A stretch of DNA of 64,000 nt, taken from Breoghania sp. L-A4. GTDB lineage: Bacteria; Pseudomonadota; Alphaproteobacteria; Rhizobiales; Stappiaceae. The DNA lies in NCBI RefSeq assembly GCF_003432385.1, contig NZ_CP031841.1, forward strand, positions 186,001 through 250,000, written 5' to 3'. Within the stretch, counting starts at the first letter, position 1. Every line of letters begins with the position of its first letter. The position numbers and the translations under genes are program-made. The notes below the pieces were generated by a model that did no database searches, was not told the origin of the DNA, and saw only the letters and a list, made by a program, of their open reading frames with translations. Below are positions 24,642-38,807 of this stretch, piece by piece.

Positions 24642-25958
24642 CTATTCCGGCGGGGTGCCGTTAAGGGCCAGCGCGTCACCGGCGAGATAAAGCGATCCGC
24701 AGATGAGAATGCGCGGCGGGCCGTCGCCGCACAGTTGTCCGACGCGTTTCAGCGCCGCATCGATCGACGGCGCGGGCTCGCAGTCGAGACCGGCCTCGGC
24801 CGCGTTGCGCGCCAGGTCCTCGGCGCTGATGCCGGCCGCCGACGAGATCAGCGGGATCGTCATCACGTGCCGCGCCAGACCCTCGAAGGGCCGGAAGAAG
24901 CCGATCGGATCCTTGGTGTTGAGCATGCCGCAGACCAGGTAGAGCGGCCGGTCGAGCCGGTCATCGAGGTCCGCCATGGCGCTGGCGATGGCCACGCCGG
25001 CGGCCGGGTTGTGGCCGCCGTCGAGCCAGATATCGGCTCCCTCGGGCGCGTGCTTGAACAGCCGCCCATGCGTCAGCCGCTGCAGGCGCGCGGGCCAGGA
25101 TACGGTGCGCAGACCCTGTTCGGTCGCGCTCATGCCGGGCCAGACGCCGGCCGCGCGAAGCGCCGCGATGGCCGTGCCCGCGTTGACGACCTGGTGCTGC
25201 CCGGTCAGTCTCGGCAACGGCAGATCCAGAAGTCCGCCCTCATCTTGATAGATCAGGCGGCCGTGCTCCTCGAACGCGCTCCAGTCCTGGCCGCCGATGG
25301 CCAGCGGCGCGCCAAGCGCCTCTGCTTCCGCCTCGATGACCGCGCGCACCACGTCGTCCTGGGGAGAGGTCACCGCCGGGGCGCCGCGCTTGAGGATGCC
25401 GGCCTTTTCCAGCGCTATGCCTTCCAGACGGCTGCCGAGGAAGCGTTCGTGATCCAGGGAGATCGCGGTGATGACACTGACGATCGGCTTTTCGATCACA
25501 TTGGTGGCATCGAAACGGCCACCCAGTCCGACTTCCAGCAACAGCACATCGGCCGGATGTTCCGCGAAAAGACACAGCGCCACCGCGGTGCTGATCTCGA
25601 AAAAGGTGATCTGCGCGCCATCATTGACGTATTCGCAGCGCAGCAGCGCCGCATTCAGAACGTCATCGGCGACCAGCCGCCCGCCGCCGGGTTGGCCAAG
25701 GCGAATCCGCTCGTGAAAGCGCACCAGATGCGGTGAGGTATAGACATGGACGCTTTTGCCGTCGGCTTCCAGGATCGCCCGCATGAAGGCCGTTGTTGAT
25801 CCCTTGCCGTTGGTGCCCGCGATGTGAATCGTCGGCGGCAGCGAGCGCTCGGGATTGCCCAGAGCATCCAGCAGCCGCTGCAAGCGGTCCAGCGACAGGT
25901 CGATCTCTTTCGGGTGGAGCCCCAGCAGGCGCTCCAGAACGGCTGTGCTTTGATCCAT
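24642..25958 (-). CDS. folC: Bifunctional folylpolyglutamate synthase / dihydrofolate synthase
   Basis: 438 residues. Mur-ligase-like ATP loop IAGTNGKGSTTAFM near residue 47, the folC signature LEVGLGGRFDATNV near residue 142, and the C-terminal domain with WLDGGHNPAAG. It adds glutamate to dihydropteroate and to folates in the cytoplasm. Only 20 bases separate it from accD, in the conserved rhizobial order trpA-accD-folC. Confidence 0.95.
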   Translation of the reverse strand: MDQSTAVLERLLGLHPKEIDLSLDRLQRLLDALGNPERSLPPTIHIAGTNGKGSTTAFMRAILEADGKSVHVYTSPHLVRFHERIRLGQPGGGRLVADDVLNAALLRCEYVNDGAQITFFEISTAVALCLFAEHPADVLLLEVGLGGRFDATNVIEKPIVSVITAISLDHERFLGSRLEGIALEKAGILKRGAPAVTSPQDDVVRAVIEAEAEALGAPLAIGGQDWSAFEEHGRLIYQDEGGLLDLPLPRLTGQHQVVNAGTAIAALRAAGVWPGMSATEQGLRTVSWPARLQRLTHGRLFKHAPEGADIWLDGGHNPAAGVAIASAMADLDDRLDRPLYLVCGMLNTKDPIGFFRPFEGLARHVMTIPLISSAAGISAEDLARNAAEAGLDCEPAPSIDAALKRVGQLCGDGPPRILICGSLYLAGDALALNGTPPE

Positions 25959-25978
25959 GGTCGGAGACGCCGCCTTCC

Positions 25979-26929
<951 letters not shown>

Positions 26930-26968
26930 GGCAGATGTTCCGTCTCTTCGCGTTACCCAGGTAACGGA

Positions 26969-27811
26969 TTATTCGGCAGCTTCCGAACGGGCGGCATGCA
27001 CGCCGCGGCTCAGTTCGGCAACAAGCTGTGTAACGGCGGAAACCGTCGTTTGTGTGGCGCGGCCGTCCGAGTCGAGGCTGTTGCGCACCGCCTCCACGAG
27101 CGCGGAGCCGACGACGACGCCGTCGGCGTTGCGGCCGATCTCGCGCGCCTGATCGGCGGTCTTCACGCCGAAGCCGACAGCGATCGGCAGGCTGGTGTGG
27201 CCCTTGATGCGGTTGACGGCGACGGCAACCCGATCGGCATCGGGCGCGGCGGTGCCGGTGATGCCGGTGATGGACACGTAGTAGACGAAACCGGAGGTGT
27301 TGGCGAGCACGGCGGGAAGGCGGGCGTCATCGGTGGTGGGGGTGGCGAGGCGGATGAAATTCAGTCCGGCCTTCAGCGCGGGCACGCAGAGTTCGTCGTC
27401 TTCCTCCGGCGGCAGATCAACGATGATCAGCCCGTCGACGCCGGCGGCCTTGGCATCGGCGAGAAAGGCATCGTTGCCGTAGGAGTAGATCGGATTGTAG
27501 TAGCCCATCAGGACGATCGGCGTGTCGCCGTCGCTCTCGCGGAAGGCGCGAACCATTTCCAGCGTCTTCTTCATGGTCTGGCCGGCGGCCAGTGCCCGCT
27601 GGGAGGCGCGCTGGATGGGAATGCCCTCGGCCATGGGGTCGGAAAACGGCATGCCGAGTTCAATCACATCGGCGCCGGCCGCGGGCAGCGCCTTGAGAAG
27701 CGCAAGCGATGTGCCGGTGTCCGGATCGCCGGCGGTGATGAAGGTCACCAACGCGGGACGGCCCTTCTCGGCACATGCGGCGAAGCGGCGGTCGATGCGT
27801 GTTTGTGTCAT
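26969..27811 (-). CDS. trpA: Tryptophan synthase alpha chain
   Basis: 280 residues. Key motifs: [20 protein letters not shown], the catalytic Glu in [16 protein letters not shown], the Asp in [15 protein letters not shown], and [13 protein letters not shown]. It cleaves indole-3-glycerol phosphate to indole for the beta chain. It lies 39 bases before accD, but is separated from trpB by two small unrelated genes, which is unusual because alpha and beta subunits are normally co-translated. Confidence 0.96.
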   Translation of the reverse strand: MTQTRIDRRFAACAEKGRPALVTFITAGDPDTGTSLALLKALPAAGADVIELGMPFSDPMAEGIPIQRASQRALAAGQTMKKTLEMVRAFRESDGDTPIVLMGYYNPIYSYGNDAFLADAKAAGVDGLIIVDLPPEEDDELCVPALKAGLNFIRLATPTTDDARLPAVLANTSGFVYYVSITGITGTAAPDADRVAVAVNRIKGHTSLPIAVGFGVKTADQAREIGRNADGVVVGSALVEAVRNSLDSDGRATQTTVSAVTQLVAELSRGVHAARSEAAE

Positions 27812-28014
27812 GCTGCGGTTCTCATCCAGCCGGTTCAGGGGCGGCGGAGCAGCATTGTGGGCGAGAACGCAAGCCGTCTTCGCCGTAATCCACTCCAGAC
27901 CGCACAGTGTCCGTCTGGATGTAGGAGGCAGAGCGACCTTCTGTCAATCCAGGCAGGTGCCCGCGGGCGTCAAAACAGCCGCAACCGACCGTCTGACGTG
28001 CGCGGGTGATCAAT

Positions 28015-28245
28015 TCAGTGGCTGCCGAAGGCGCTTTCGAAAGCGTAACGCGGCAGGTCGTTGCGGGTCAGGCCCTGGTTGGCGAGTTCCGCGTCACTCA
28101 TGCGGGCGAGACGCTCGTAGGTGAACTGTGCGTGCCGGGCGTGGCCGATCGCGGTGAAGAAGGAGGCGATGCCGGCGAACACGGACGACGCCACTGCGGT
28201 TTCGCGAGCGGAGTGCGGAGCGTGGAGAACGGATTGAGAGGACAT
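28015..28245 (-). CDS. DUF1127 small protein
   Basis: 76 residues. The C-terminal half carries the DUF1127 (YjiS-like) pattern ERLARMSDAELANQGLTRND followed by LPRYAFE; the N-terminal half is a weakly hydrophobic helix. In other alphaproteobacteria short DUF1127 proteins affect RNA turnover and phosphate or carbon homeostasis. GGAG lies eight bases before the ATG. It sits between trpB and trpA with the DUF2267 gene and has about 200 bases of non-coding DNA on its 3' side. Confidence 0.85.
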   Translation of the reverse strand: MSSQSVLHAPHSARETAVASSVFAGIASFFTAIGHARHAQFTYERLARMSDAELANQGLTRNDLPRYAFESAFGSH

Positions 28246-28401
28246 TGGCTTTTCTCCAATCATGAGGCTGCTGTTGCCCCTGATATTGGAGATATTGCAC
28301 CGCAGCACAACTGATCGCTTCGCAGATCTCCCATGCGTCTGTGGCATGGGTCTCGTCGGCGGCGAGAAAACGCCCGCCGGAACCGCAGCCAGCGAGGCGC
28401 T

Positions 28402-28836
28402 CTACCACTCGTGGCCGTCTGAAGACCAGAAGGCGGCGGCTTCCCGCGGCAACGTAGCCAGCATGACATCGAAGCCGCGCGCATCCACATGTCCGCGCAG
28501 GGCGCGGGCCACGTCGCGAATGGCGGTTGGCGGCGCGAAATTGTGATGACGGCGCAACATCCGGACTTCCTCCGACAGAACGTCCCTGCCCGCGAATGGC
28601 ATCGGAGGCGCCGCCACATCCCATTCCTTGACAAAGAGCGCCCGCAGGACGGCTGGAAGCTCATCGGCGAAGCGCAGGCCCTGCGTGATCGTCAGCCGGC
28701 GGCGGAACACCAACAACACGCTCTGAACCACCGTGTAGGTCTGGTTGCGCGTCGTGAGATCGAGCGCGGCGCCGGCGTCGTGGAGGAACCGGTCAAAGAT
28801 CTGACCGGCTCTCTGATACTCGTCAGGCATCGGCAT
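28402..28836 (-). CDS. DUF2267 domain protein
   Basis: 144 residues, one DUF2267 domain of mainly helices: VVQSVLLVFRRRLTITQGLR, ADELPAVLRALFVKEWD and the closing VARALRGHVDARGFDVML. The function of the family is unknown; such genes often accompany stress-related genes. It lies 60 bases downstream of trpB and 157 bases upstream of the DUF1127 gene. Confidence 0.78.
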   Translation of the reverse strand: MPMPDEYQRAGQIFDRFLHDAGAALDLTTRNQTYTVVQSVLLVFRRRLTITQGLRFADELPAVLRALFVKEWDVAAPPMPFAGRDVLSEEVRMLRRHHNFAPPTAIRDVARALRGHVDARGFDVMLATLPREAAAFWSSDGHEW

Positions 28837-28895
28837 CGGCGTGCCTCGATCATGGGACTGCGCGCGGCGCGCGGTCTGCCCGCGCGATACGGCCT

Positions 28896-30122
28896 CTACA
28901 GGTCGTACCCCAGAATCTTGCCGACGGTGAAGACGTCCTTGTCGCCGCGGCCGCAGAGGTTCATGACGATGATCTGGTCCTTGGCCATGGTCGGCGCCAG
29001 CTTCATCACATAGGCCAGCGCATGGGCCGGCTCCAGCGCCGGGATGATGCCCTCGAGCCGGGTCAGCACCTGGAACGCGTTGAGCGCCTCGTCGTCGGTG
29101 GCCGGCACGTAGGTCACGCGGCCGATTTCCTTAAGCCACGAGTGCTCCGGGCCGATGCCGGGATAGTCGAGGCCGGCCGAGATCGAATGGCCTTCCAGGA
29201 TCTGGCCGTCGTCGTTCTGCAGCAGATAGGTGCGGTTGCCATGCAGCACGCCGGGCCGTCCGGCGTTGAGCGAGGCGCAATGCTCGTCGCCGTCCAGTCC
29301 TTTGCCGCCGGCCTCGACGCCGAAGATCTTGATATCGGCGTCATCGAGGAACGGATGGAACAGGCCGATGGCGTTGGAGCCGCCGCCGACGGCGGCGACC
29401 AGCGCGTCCGGCAGACGGCCTTCGGCCTGCGTCATCTGCTCGCGCAGTTCCTGGCCGATCACCGACTGGAAATCGCGCACCATCTCCGGATAGGGATGCG
29501 GACCGGCCGCCGTGCCGATCAGGTAATAGGTGTCCTCGACGTTGGTCACCCAGTCGCGCAGCGCCTCGTTCATGGCGTCCTTGAGCGTGCCCGCGCCGGC
29601 GGTGACCGGAATCACCTCTGCGCCGAGCAACTGCATGCGCACGACGTTCGGCGCCTGACGCTCGATGTCCGCCTTGCCCATGTAGACGACGCAGGGCAGG
29701 CCGAAGCGCGCGCAGACGGTGGCGGTGGCAACCCCGTGCTGGCCGGCGCCGGTCTCCGCGATGATCCGCGTCTTGCCCATGCGCTTGGCCAGCAGGATCT
29801 GGCCGAGGCAGTTGTTGATCTTGTGGCTGCCGGTGTGGTTGAGCTCGTCGCGCTTGAAATAGATCTTCGCGCCGCCCAGCTCGTCGGTCAGCCGCTCGGC
29901 GAAATAGAGCGGCGAGGGACGGCCGGTGTAGTGGGTGTTGAGGTCTGAAAGCTGCGCCGCATAGGCGGGGTCCGCCTTGGCGTCCTTATAGGCCTGCTCC
30001 AGATCGAGGATCAGCGGCATCAGCGTTTCGGCGACGAAGCGGCCGCCGAAGATGCCGAAATGCCCGGTCAGATCGGGTCCGGAACGCAGGGTGTTCGGCT
30101 GAGTGCTCACGGCGGTCTCCAT
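28896..30122 (-). CDS. trpB: Tryptophan synthase beta chain
   Basis: 408 residues. The PLP lysine motif [20 protein letters not shown] is near residue 90, followed by [20 protein letters not shown] and the phosphate-binding [10 protein letters not shown]. It condenses indole with serine. Its start overlaps the trpF stop by one base. The C terminus is normal (LSGRGDKD-type, here [13 protein letters not shown]). Confidence 0.97.
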   Translation of the reverse strand: METAVSTQPNTLRSGPDLTGHFGIFGGRFVAETLMPLILDLEQAYKDAKADPAYAAQLSDLNTHYTGRPSPLYFAERLTDELGGAKIYFKRDELNHTGSHKINNCLGQILLAKRMGKTRIIAETGAGQHGVATATVCARFGLPCVVYMGKADIERQAPNVVRMQLLGAEVIPVTAGAGTLKDAMNEALRDWVTNVEDTYYLIGTAAGPHPYPEMVRDFQSVIGQELREQMTQAEGRLPDALVAAVGGGSNAIGLFHPFLDDADIKIFGVEAGGKGLDGDEHCASLNAGRPGVLHGNRTYLLQNDDGQILEGHSISAGLDYPGIGPEHSWLKEIGRVTYVPATDDEALNAFQVLTRLEGIIPALEPAHALAYVMKLAPTMAKDQIIVMNLCGRGDKDVFTVGKILGYDL

Positions 30123-30778
30123 TAGCAGGGTATACCGCCGTTTACGGCGGCCACAAAAGCGCGGATCAGCGCCGGGTCCTTGACGCCCCTTTCCCGCTCG
30201 ACGCCCGAAGAGACATCGACGGCGCGGGCACGGGTGATGGACAGGGCCTCGGCGACATTACCAGCATCCAGCCCCCCGGAAAGCATGAAGGGCTTGGCAA
30301 GGTCAAGATCTTCCATCAGATGCCAGTCGAAAGACAGCCCCGATCCGCCGGGAACGTCCGCGTCTTTCGGCGGCTTGCTGTCGAACAGGATCATGTCGCA
30401 GACAGGCTCATAGGCAGTAGCCTTGGCAATATCGGCGGCGGCGCGCACGCCGATCGCCTTGATCACCCGGCAGCCGAATTTTTCGGCAATCTCGCGCACG
30501 CGCTCAGGGCTTTCGGAGCCGTGCAACTGCAGCCAGTCCGGGGCGACCTTGGCGACGATCTCGCCCAGCAGCGTATCGTCCGCATCCACCGTCAGCGCGA
30601 CGATCTCCGCGCGGCCCCGCGCCATGGCCGCAAGCTCGGACGCCTGATCATACGACACGTGCCGCGGGCTCTTGGGAAAAAACACCAGCCCCACCATGCC
30701 GGCGCCCGCCTCCAGCGCGACGGCCATGGTCTCCCGCGTCGACAGTCCGCAGATTTTTATGGTGACGGGCGAGGGCAT
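30122..30778 (-). CDS. trpF: Phosphoribosylanthranilate isomerase
   Basis: 218 residues of a TIM barrel: [20 protein letters not shown] with the catalytic Cys near residue 10, then [26 protein letters not shown] and [15 protein letters not shown] near the C terminus. It performs the third tryptophan step. It is translationally coupled to trpB; trpF is the first gene of this trp unit after maeB. Confidence 0.96.
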   Translation of the reverse strand: MPSPVTIKICGLSTRETMAVALEAGAGMVGLVFFPKSPRHVSYDQASELAAMARGRAEIVALTVDADDTLLGEIVAKVAPDWLQLHGSESPERVREIAEKFGCRVIKAIGVRAAADIAKATAYEPVCDMILFDSKPPKDADVPGGSGLSFDWHLMEDLDLAKPFMLSGGLDAGNVAEALSITRARAVDVSSGVERERGVKDPALIRAFVAAVNGGIPC

Positions 30779-30832
30779 GATTGCGATCCGGCTCTGACGT
30801 CCCCGGAGGCTTCCAGGGGCAAAATGTTTTTG

Positions 30833-30890
30833 CGGGTCATCCCGGGCGCGGCGCAGCGCGAAAGCGGTGCTCCGCAGACCCGGGACGTTG
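30833..30890. repeat. Short intergenic repeat related to the copies near 47.5 and 49.6 kb
   Basis: The sequence GTCATCCCGGG, then GCGGCGCAGCGC and TCCGCAGACCCGGGA shares its layout (GTCATCCC, GCGGCGCAGCG, CCGCAGACACGGGA) with the start of the larger repeats beside the IS110 element. It lies in the 168-bp gap between maeB and trpF, where no gene is visible. The relationship is judged by eye. Confidence 0.45.
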
Positions 30891-30946
30891 TCATCCGTGG
30901 TTTGTCCGCGCGGCCCCGGACAAATTCAGCCGCAGCGCCGACATGT

Positions 30947-33226
<2,280 letters not shown>

Positions 33227-33357
33227 GTCTTGTCTCGTTCTTGTGCTGTTGCGACGAGCGGCGGGAAGCGGACATTATCCCCCGAAAATGGAAGCCACAA
33301 CCCGGCTTGGCCTCCGGCGGCGGTGAAACAGCGGCCGCAGTTTGCTACCGTTCACGC

Positions 33358-36105
33358 ATGTCGACACACACAGCCCACCCGCCGAAGACCGCTCCGGACG
33401 CCGCCAATGCGCGGATAACGCCCATGATGGAGCAATATATCGAAATCAAGACGGCCAATCCCGACAGCCTGCTGTTCTACCGGATGGGCGACTTCTACGA
33501 GCTGTTTTTTCACGATGCGGAAGCCGCGTCGCGGGCGCTCGGGATTACGCTGACCAAGCGCGGCAAGCACCTGGGCGAAGACATTCCCATGTGCGGCGTG
33601 CCGGTGCACGCGGCGGACGATTATCTGCAGAAGCTGATCGCGCTGGGGTTCCGCGTCGCCGTGTGCGAGCAGACCGAGGATCCGGCGGAGGCCAGAAAAC
33701 GCGGCGCCAAGTCGGTGGTGCGGCGCGACGTGGTGCGGCTGGTCACACCGGGCACGCTGACCGAAGACCGGCTGCTGGACGCCTCTGCCAACAACTATCT
33801 GGCGGCGATTTCCCGGGTGCGCTCCGGCGCCGACGGCGAGACGGACGGCGCGGGCACCTTCGGCTTGGCCTGGATCGACATCTCGACCGGCGCCTTCCGC
33901 GTATCGGAATGCGACCTGACGGGGCTGCCCGCCGAAATCGCCCGCATCGATCCGAGCGAGATTGTCATCGCCGACACGGTGGACGCCGATCCGCAGTTGC
34001 GCTCCATCTGGACTAGTGCGGGCGCTGCGGTGTCTCCCGTCTCGCGCGCGCTGTTTGACAGCGCCACGGCGGCGGACCGGCTGGGACGCTATTTCGGCGT
34101 CGCGACGCTCGACGGTTTTGGCGCCTTCACGCGCGCCGAACTCGCCGCCGCCTCTGCCGTGGTCGCCTACGTGGAAAAGACCCAGCTCGGCGAACGGCCG
34201 CCGCTGGACCCGCCGGCGCGCGACGGCGCCGGTCGCGCCATGATGATCGACGCGGCGACGCGCACCAATCTGGAGCTGATGCGCACGCTGAGCGGCGAGA
34301 AGCGCGGCTCGCTGCTCTCGGCCATCGACCGCACGGTCACCGGCGGCGGATCGCGCCTGCTCGCGTCCCGGCTCGCCGCCCCGCTGACCGATCCCGGCGA
34401 GATCGGCGCGCGGCAGGACGCGCTGGCATTCTTTGCCGACGATCTGATGTTGCGCGAACGCCTGCGCGAGGCTCTCAAATCCGCGCCCGACATGCCGCGC
34501 GCCCTGTCGCGTCTGGCGCTGCAGCGCGGCGGCCCGCGCGATCTCGACACAATTCGCGCCGGGCTCGAGGCTTCAGGCGCCATCGCCCGGCTTCTGGAGG
34601 GCCCACAGCAGGAACGGCCGGCGCATGTGGCGGCCGCCGAACGCCGCCTGCGCGAGGCGCCCGTGGCGCTGGCGCGCGAACTCAGCATGGCTCTTGCCGA
34701 CGACATGCCGCTGCTGGCCCGCGACGGCGGCTTTCTGCGCGCGGGCTATCGCGCGGATCTTGACGAGCTGCGGTCCCTGCGCGACGAAAGCCGCAAGGTG
34801 ATCGCGGGGCTGCAGGCCGGCTACGCCGATGCGGCCGGCATCCGGGCGTTGAAGATCAAGCACAACAATGTGCTGGGCTGGTTCATCGAGGTGCCTGCGG
34901 CGCAGGCCACGAAAATGCTCGCCGAGCCGCACAATGAGACCTTCATCCACCGTCAGACGATGGCCGGAGCCATGCGCTTCACCACGGTCGAGCTCGGTGA
35001 TCTAGCGACAAAAATCGCCAATGCGGGTCAGCGGGCGCTGGCGATCGAGCTGGAGACCTTCGAGAACCTGCGAACGGCGGTGGTGGAGGCGGGCGCCTTC
35101 ATCAAGGCGGCGGCCGATGCGCTCGCCATGCTCGACGTCTCAAGCGCTCTGGCGGTGCTGGCCGAAAGCGAGGGCTATGTGCGTCCCCACGTCGACGCCT
35201 CGCTGGCGTTCGAGATCGACGGTGGCCGTCATCCGGTGGTGGAACAGGCGCTCAAGCGCGACAGCGGCGAACCGTTCGTGGCCAACGACTCCGCGCTGGG
35301 GCCGGAAAAGGGCCGCGACAGCGGCCAGATCTGGCTGATCACAGGCCCCAACATGGCGGGTAAATCGACGTTCCTGCGCCAGAACGCGCTGATCGCGGTT
35401 CTGGCGCAAATGGGCTCTTTCGTGCCGGCACGCGCCGCCCATATCGGCGTGGTTGACCGGCTGTTCTCGCGCGTCGGCGCGGCCGACGATCTGGCGCGCG
35501 GACGCTCGACCTTTATGGTGGAGATGGTGGAAACGGCGGCGATCCTCAATCAGGCCGGCGAGCGCTCCCTGGTGATTCTCGACGAGATCGGACGCGGTAC
35601 CGCCACCTTCGACGGTCTGTCGATCGCCTGGGCGGCCATCGAGCACCTGCACGAGGTCAACCGCTCGCGCGCGCTCTTCGCCACCCATTATCACGAGCTC
35701 ACGGCGCTGTCGCAGCGGCTCGACCGGCTGGTCAACGCCACCGTGCGCGTCAAGGAGTGGAAGGGCGATGTGGTGTTCCTGCACGAGATCGTGCCGGGAT
35801 CGGCCGACCGCTCCTATGGCATCCAGGTCGCCAAGCTTGCGGGGCTTCCCCACGCAGTGGTGGAACGCGCCCGCGCCGTGCTCGACCAGCTCGAGGAGCA
35901 GGACCGCAAGGCGCCGTCGCAGGCGCTGATCGACGATCTGCCGTTGTTCGCCGCGCATGTGGCGCCGGCGACGAGCGCTGCGCCGCACTCCGATGAACTT
36001 GGCGTGCTGCTCGACGGCCTCGATCCCGACGAGATGACGCCGCGCGATGCGCTGGAGGCGCTCTACGCGCTCAGGGCCAAACGGGCGGTACTGAAGAAGG
36101 GGTGA
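33358..36105 (+). CDS. mutS: DNA mismatch repair protein MutS
   Basis: 915 residues. The mismatch-binding Phe-X-Glu is visible in [13 protein letters not shown] near residue 45, the Walker A loop in [17 protein letters not shown] and Walker B in [16 protein letters not shown], with the conserved [11 protein letters not shown]. It binds mispairs and recruits MutL. The frame is open for 52 codons upstream, but [13 protein letters not shown] at 33358 fits family starts; no strong Shine-Dalgarno is seen. Confidence 0.96.
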   Translation: MSTHTAHPPKTAPDAANARITPMMEQYIEIKTANPDSLLFYRMGDFYELFFHDAEAASRALGITLTKRGKHLGEDIPMCGVPVHAADDYLQKLIALGFRVAVCEQTEDPAEARKRGAKSVVRRDVVRLVTPGTLTEDRLLDASANNYLAAISRVRSGADGETDGAGTFGLAWIDISTGAFRVSECDLTGLPAEIARIDPSEIVIADTVDADPQLRSIWTSAGAAVSPVSRALFDSATAADRLGRYFGVATLDGFGAFTRAELAAASAVVAYVEKTQLGERPPLDPPARDGAGRAMMIDAATRTNLELMRTLSGEKRGSLLSAIDRTVTGGGSRLLASRLAAPLTDPGEIGARQDALAFFADDLMLRERLREALKSAPDMPRALSRLALQRGGPRDLDTIRAGLEASGAIARLLEGPQQERPAHVAAAERRLREAPVALARELSMALADDMPLLARDGGFLRAGYRADLDELRSLRDESRKVIAGLQAGYADAAGIRALKIKHNNVLGWFIEVPAAQATKMLAEPHNETFIHRQTMAGAMRFTTVELGDLATKIANAGQRALAIELETFENLRTAVVEAGAFIKAAADALAMLDVSSALAVLAESEGYVRPHVDASLAFEIDGGRHPVVEQALKRDSGEPFVANDSALGPEKGRDSGQIWLITGPNMAGKSTFLRQNALIAVLAQMGSFVPARAAHIGVVDRLFSRVGAADDLARGRSTFMVEMVETAAILNQAGERSLVILDEIGRGTATFDGLSIAWAAIEHLHEVNRSRALFATHYHELTALSQRLDRLVNATVRVKEWKGDVVFLHEIVPGSADRSYGIQVAKLAGLPHAVVERARAVLDQLEEQDRKAPSQALIDDLPLFAAHVAPATSAAPHSDELGVLLDGLDPDEMTPRDALEALYALRAKRAVLKKG

Positions 36106-36123
36106 GTTGCGATCCGCTGCCGC

Positions 36124-36936
36124 CTAGCCCACGAACGCGCGCTCGACGACGAATTCGGCCGGCTTGTTGTTGGCGCCCTCGGTCAGGCCGCGGGCTTCAA
36201 GAACCGCCTTGGTGTCCTTGAGCATGGCCATGGAGCCGCAGATCATGCCGCGGTCCGTGCCCGGATCCAGCGGCGGCAGGCCGAGCCGCTCGAACAGCTC
36301 GCCGCTCTCGATCAGCGTCGTGATGCGGCCGCGCACCGGATAGTCTTCGCGGGTCACCGAGGTGAACAGCCGCAGCCGCTCCTTGGCCAGCTCGCCAATC
36401 AGCGGATCGTTCTTGGTTTCCTCGACCAACTGCTTGGCGTAGGCCAGCTCGGCCACCGTGCGGCATGTCTGGGTGAGGATGACTTCCTCGAACTTGTCGT
36501 AGGTCTCCGGATCGCGGATCAGGCTGGCGAAGGGCGCGACGCCCGTGCCGGTGGAGAACATGTAGACGCGCTTTCCCGGGATCAGCGCATCGTTGACCAG
36601 CGTGCCGGTGGGCTTCTTCTTCATCAGGATCGCATCGCCCGGCTGGATCTTCTCCAGATGCTGGGTCAGCGGGCCGTTCGGCACCTTGATGGAGAAGAAC
36701 TCCAGTTCCTCGTCCCATGAGGGGCTGGCGATGGAATAGGCGCGAAACAGCGGCTTGCCGTCGATCATCAGGCCGATCATGACGAATTCGCCCGAGCGGA
36801 AGCGGAAGCTGGCCGGCCGCGTCATGCGGAAGCGAAACAGCGACTCCGTGTAGTGCTGAACCATGGTGACGGTCTCAACGAAGGTGTTGGCCGGCGCGGC
36901 TTCGGTCAGCTCATCCACTTTGGTCATGACGTTCAT
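36124..36936 (-). CDS. fpr: Ferredoxin-NADP(+) reductase
   Basis: 270 residues. The FAD-binding motif FRAYSIASPSWDEELEF is near residue 67, the NADP-binding GTGVAPFASLIRDPETYDKF near residue 126, and the C terminus ends FVVERAFVG, as in bacterial subclass FPRs. It moves electrons between NADPH and ferredoxin or flavodoxin. The ATG has AGGA eight bases upstream. It is convergent with mutS, 18 bases apart. It might also serve the P450 of this window, though nothing links them. Confidence 0.93.
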   Translation of the reverse strand: MNVMTKVDELTEAAPANTFVETVTMVQHYTESLFRFRMTRPASFRFRSGEFVMIGLMIDGKPLFRAYSIASPSWDEELEFFSIKVPNGPLTQHLEKIQPGDAILMKKKPTGTLVNDALIPGKRVYMFSTGTGVAPFASLIRDPETYDKFEEVILTQTCRTVAELAYAKQLVEETKNDPLIGELAKERLRLFTSVTREDYPVRGRITTLIESGELFERLGLPPLDPGTDRGMICGSMAMLKDTKAVLEARGLTEGANNKPAEFVVERAFVG

Positions 36937-37405
36937 ATTGGGGATCCTGGAAATCGCGGCGGGCGCCGCCGGCACTCGTGTTCATAATCTCGTGCGTTGC
37001 GGCACATGGAGCCGGTTGCCGCAGCGGCTGTTTCCCGCAAGCGTTGGTTTTGCCATGAACCGCCGCGGCTTTCAAACGAAACGAAGCAACCGCGGCAATC
37101 CGCCCACGGGCAGCATCGCCCTTCAGGCCGGCGCGGCATCGAAGCGTGAGCGCACAGTAGCCGCCGCGCCGCTGCATTGTGTAGCGGCGAACCGCCTAAA
37201 TATCGGGGCATTTGGGCAAAATTTTTCGCCGCACCGCACCGTTGTGTGGTCAGCCGCAACAGAGAATGCCCCTGATGCCGTTCGCCTATTTTATAAGCAA
37301 TGTGCCTATAAATATTGCAGTGAATCGAGGGCGCGGCCGGAGTCGATCGGGCAAAACGCCAAAAAATCGCGCAAAGGACCGGTCTTTCTCTAGGCATCTG
37401 ATTAG

Positions 37406-37421
37406 TTGGCATGCAGTTTGA
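37406..37421 (+). promoter_or_regulatory. Sigma-54-like promoter upstream of the ammonium transporter
   Basis: TTGGCATG, four bases, TTGA resembles TTGGCACG-N4-TTGC with two mismatches, one of them in the important -12 GC. It is placed about 65 bases before the chosen start of amt, a gene class usually driven by NtrC and sigma-54. The rest of the 547-bp gap after fpr shows no gene. Confidence 0.32.
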
Positions 37422-37483
37422 ATGCAATGACCTCAAATCCGACCGCACAAGCGGTCATCCTGCACAATTTGGGGGCAACTGGA

Positions 37484-38713
37484 ATGACTGATTCATTCGC
37501 GGGGGGCGACGTTTTCTTCGTCCTCCTCGGCGCCATACTGGTGTTCGCCATGCACGGCGGCTTCGCGTTTCTCGAAGTCGGCACCGTGCGCCACAAGAAC
37601 CAGGTCAACGCGCTGGTCAAGATCCTCGTCGATTTCGCTCTGTCCACGCTCGCCTATTTCTTCGTCGGCTACGCGGTTGCCTACGGCACCACGTTCTTTG
37701 TCAACGCGGCCGTCCTGTCCGGCACCGTGGCGGGCGGAGCCTTCGAGCCGCAGGGCCTGTCGCTGGTCAAGTTCTTCTTCCTGGCGACCTTTGCCGCCGC
37801 CATTCCGGCGATCATCTCCGGCGGCATCGCGGAGCGCATGAAGTTCCTGCCCCAATGCCTGGCGACGGTGGTGCTGGTGGCGCTGGTCTACCCGCTGTTC
37901 GAGGGCGTGGTCTGGGGCGGCAATTTCGGCATCCAGGGCTGGCTCGAGGCGACATTCGGCGCGCCGTTCCATGATTTCGCGGGCTCGGTCGTGGTGCACG
38001 CGGTCGGCGGTTGGATCGCCCTGGGCGCCGTGCTGCTGCTGGGGCCGCGCATCGGGCGCTACACGAAGGACGGCCGCTCCGTCGGCATTCCGCCGTCCAA
38101 CATCCCGTGGCTGGCCATGGGGTCGTGGATGCTCTGCGTGGGCTGGTTCGGCTTCAACGTGATGAGCGCGCAATCGCTGCAGGCGGTCACCGGACTCGTG
38201 GCGATGAACTCGCTGATGGCCATGGCCGGCGGCATTCTTGCCGCCCTGCTGGTCGGGCGCAACGACCCGGGCTTCGTGCACAACGGCGCGCTGGCCGGCC
38301 TCGTCGCCGTCTGCGCGGGTTCCGACATCATGCACCCGATCGGATCGCTGGCCGTCGGCGCGGTCGCCGGCGCGGTATTTGTGAAGGGTTTCATCACCTG
38401 CCAGGAGAAGCTGAAGATCGACGACGTGCTCGGTGTCTGGGCGCTGCACGGCATCTGCGGCGCCTGGGGCGGCATCGCGGCCGGCATCTTCGGTCTCACG
38501 GCGCTGGGCGGTCTTGGCGGGGTGACGTTCGCCAGCCAGCTCGCGGGCACGCTCGGCGGCGTGGCCTATGCGTTCGCGGCGGGGTTCGTCGTCTACGGCC
38601 TGCTGAAATCGGCGACCGGCATCCGCCTCTCCGCCGCCGACGAGCACCAGGGCGCGGATTTGGCGATCCACAAGATCAGCGCCAATCCGGAATACGACGT
38701 CACCGGCCGCTGA
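37484..38713 (+). CDS. amt: Ammonium transporter
   Basis: 409 residues with eleven hydrophobic segments. Amt motifs: FLEVGTVRHKNQVNALVKIL near the first helices, DFAGSVVVHAVGGWIALGAV with the pore His, and DDVLGVWALHGICGAWGGIA with the second pore His. It conducts ammonium across the inner membrane. No glnK lies beside it. ATG 37427 would enlarge the protein but has no ribosome site and would lie before the expected transcription start; GGGGG precedes 37484 at a suitable distance. Confidence 0.93.
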   Translation: MTDSFAGGDVFFVLLGAILVFAMHGGFAFLEVGTVRHKNQVNALVKILVDFALSTLAYFFVGYAVAYGTTFFVNAAVLSGTVAGGAFEPQGLSLVKFFFLATFAAAIPAIISGGIAERMKFLPQCLATVVLVALVYPLFEGVVWGGNFGIQGWLEATFGAPFHDFAGSVVVHAVGGWIALGAVLLLGPRIGRYTKDGRSVGIPPSNIPWLAMGSWMLCVGWFGFNVMSAQSLQAVTGLVAMNSLMAMAGGILAALLVGRNDPGFVHNGALAGLVAVCAGSDIMHPIGSLAVGAVAGAVFVKGFITCQEKLKIDDVLGVWALHGICGAWGGIAAGIFGLTALGGLGGVTFASQLAGTLGGVAYAFAAGFVVYGLLKSATGIRLSAADEHQGADLAIHKISANPEYDVTGR

Positions 38714-38736
38714 CCACAGCGGTCCGGGACAGACGC

Positions 38737-38770
38737 ACAACGCCCGGCGGAGGACTCCGCCGGGCGTTGT
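38737..38770. terminator. Bidirectional terminator between amt and the DUF1223 gene
   Basis: A 15-bp perfect stem ACAACGCCCGGCGGA and its complement with a four-base loop, followed by GTTT. It is placed between two convergent genes and should end both transcripts. Confidence 0.8.
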
Positions 38771-38807
38771 GTTTGAGCAAGAACGTCAGCGGCAGAGCCG
38801 CCGGCGG

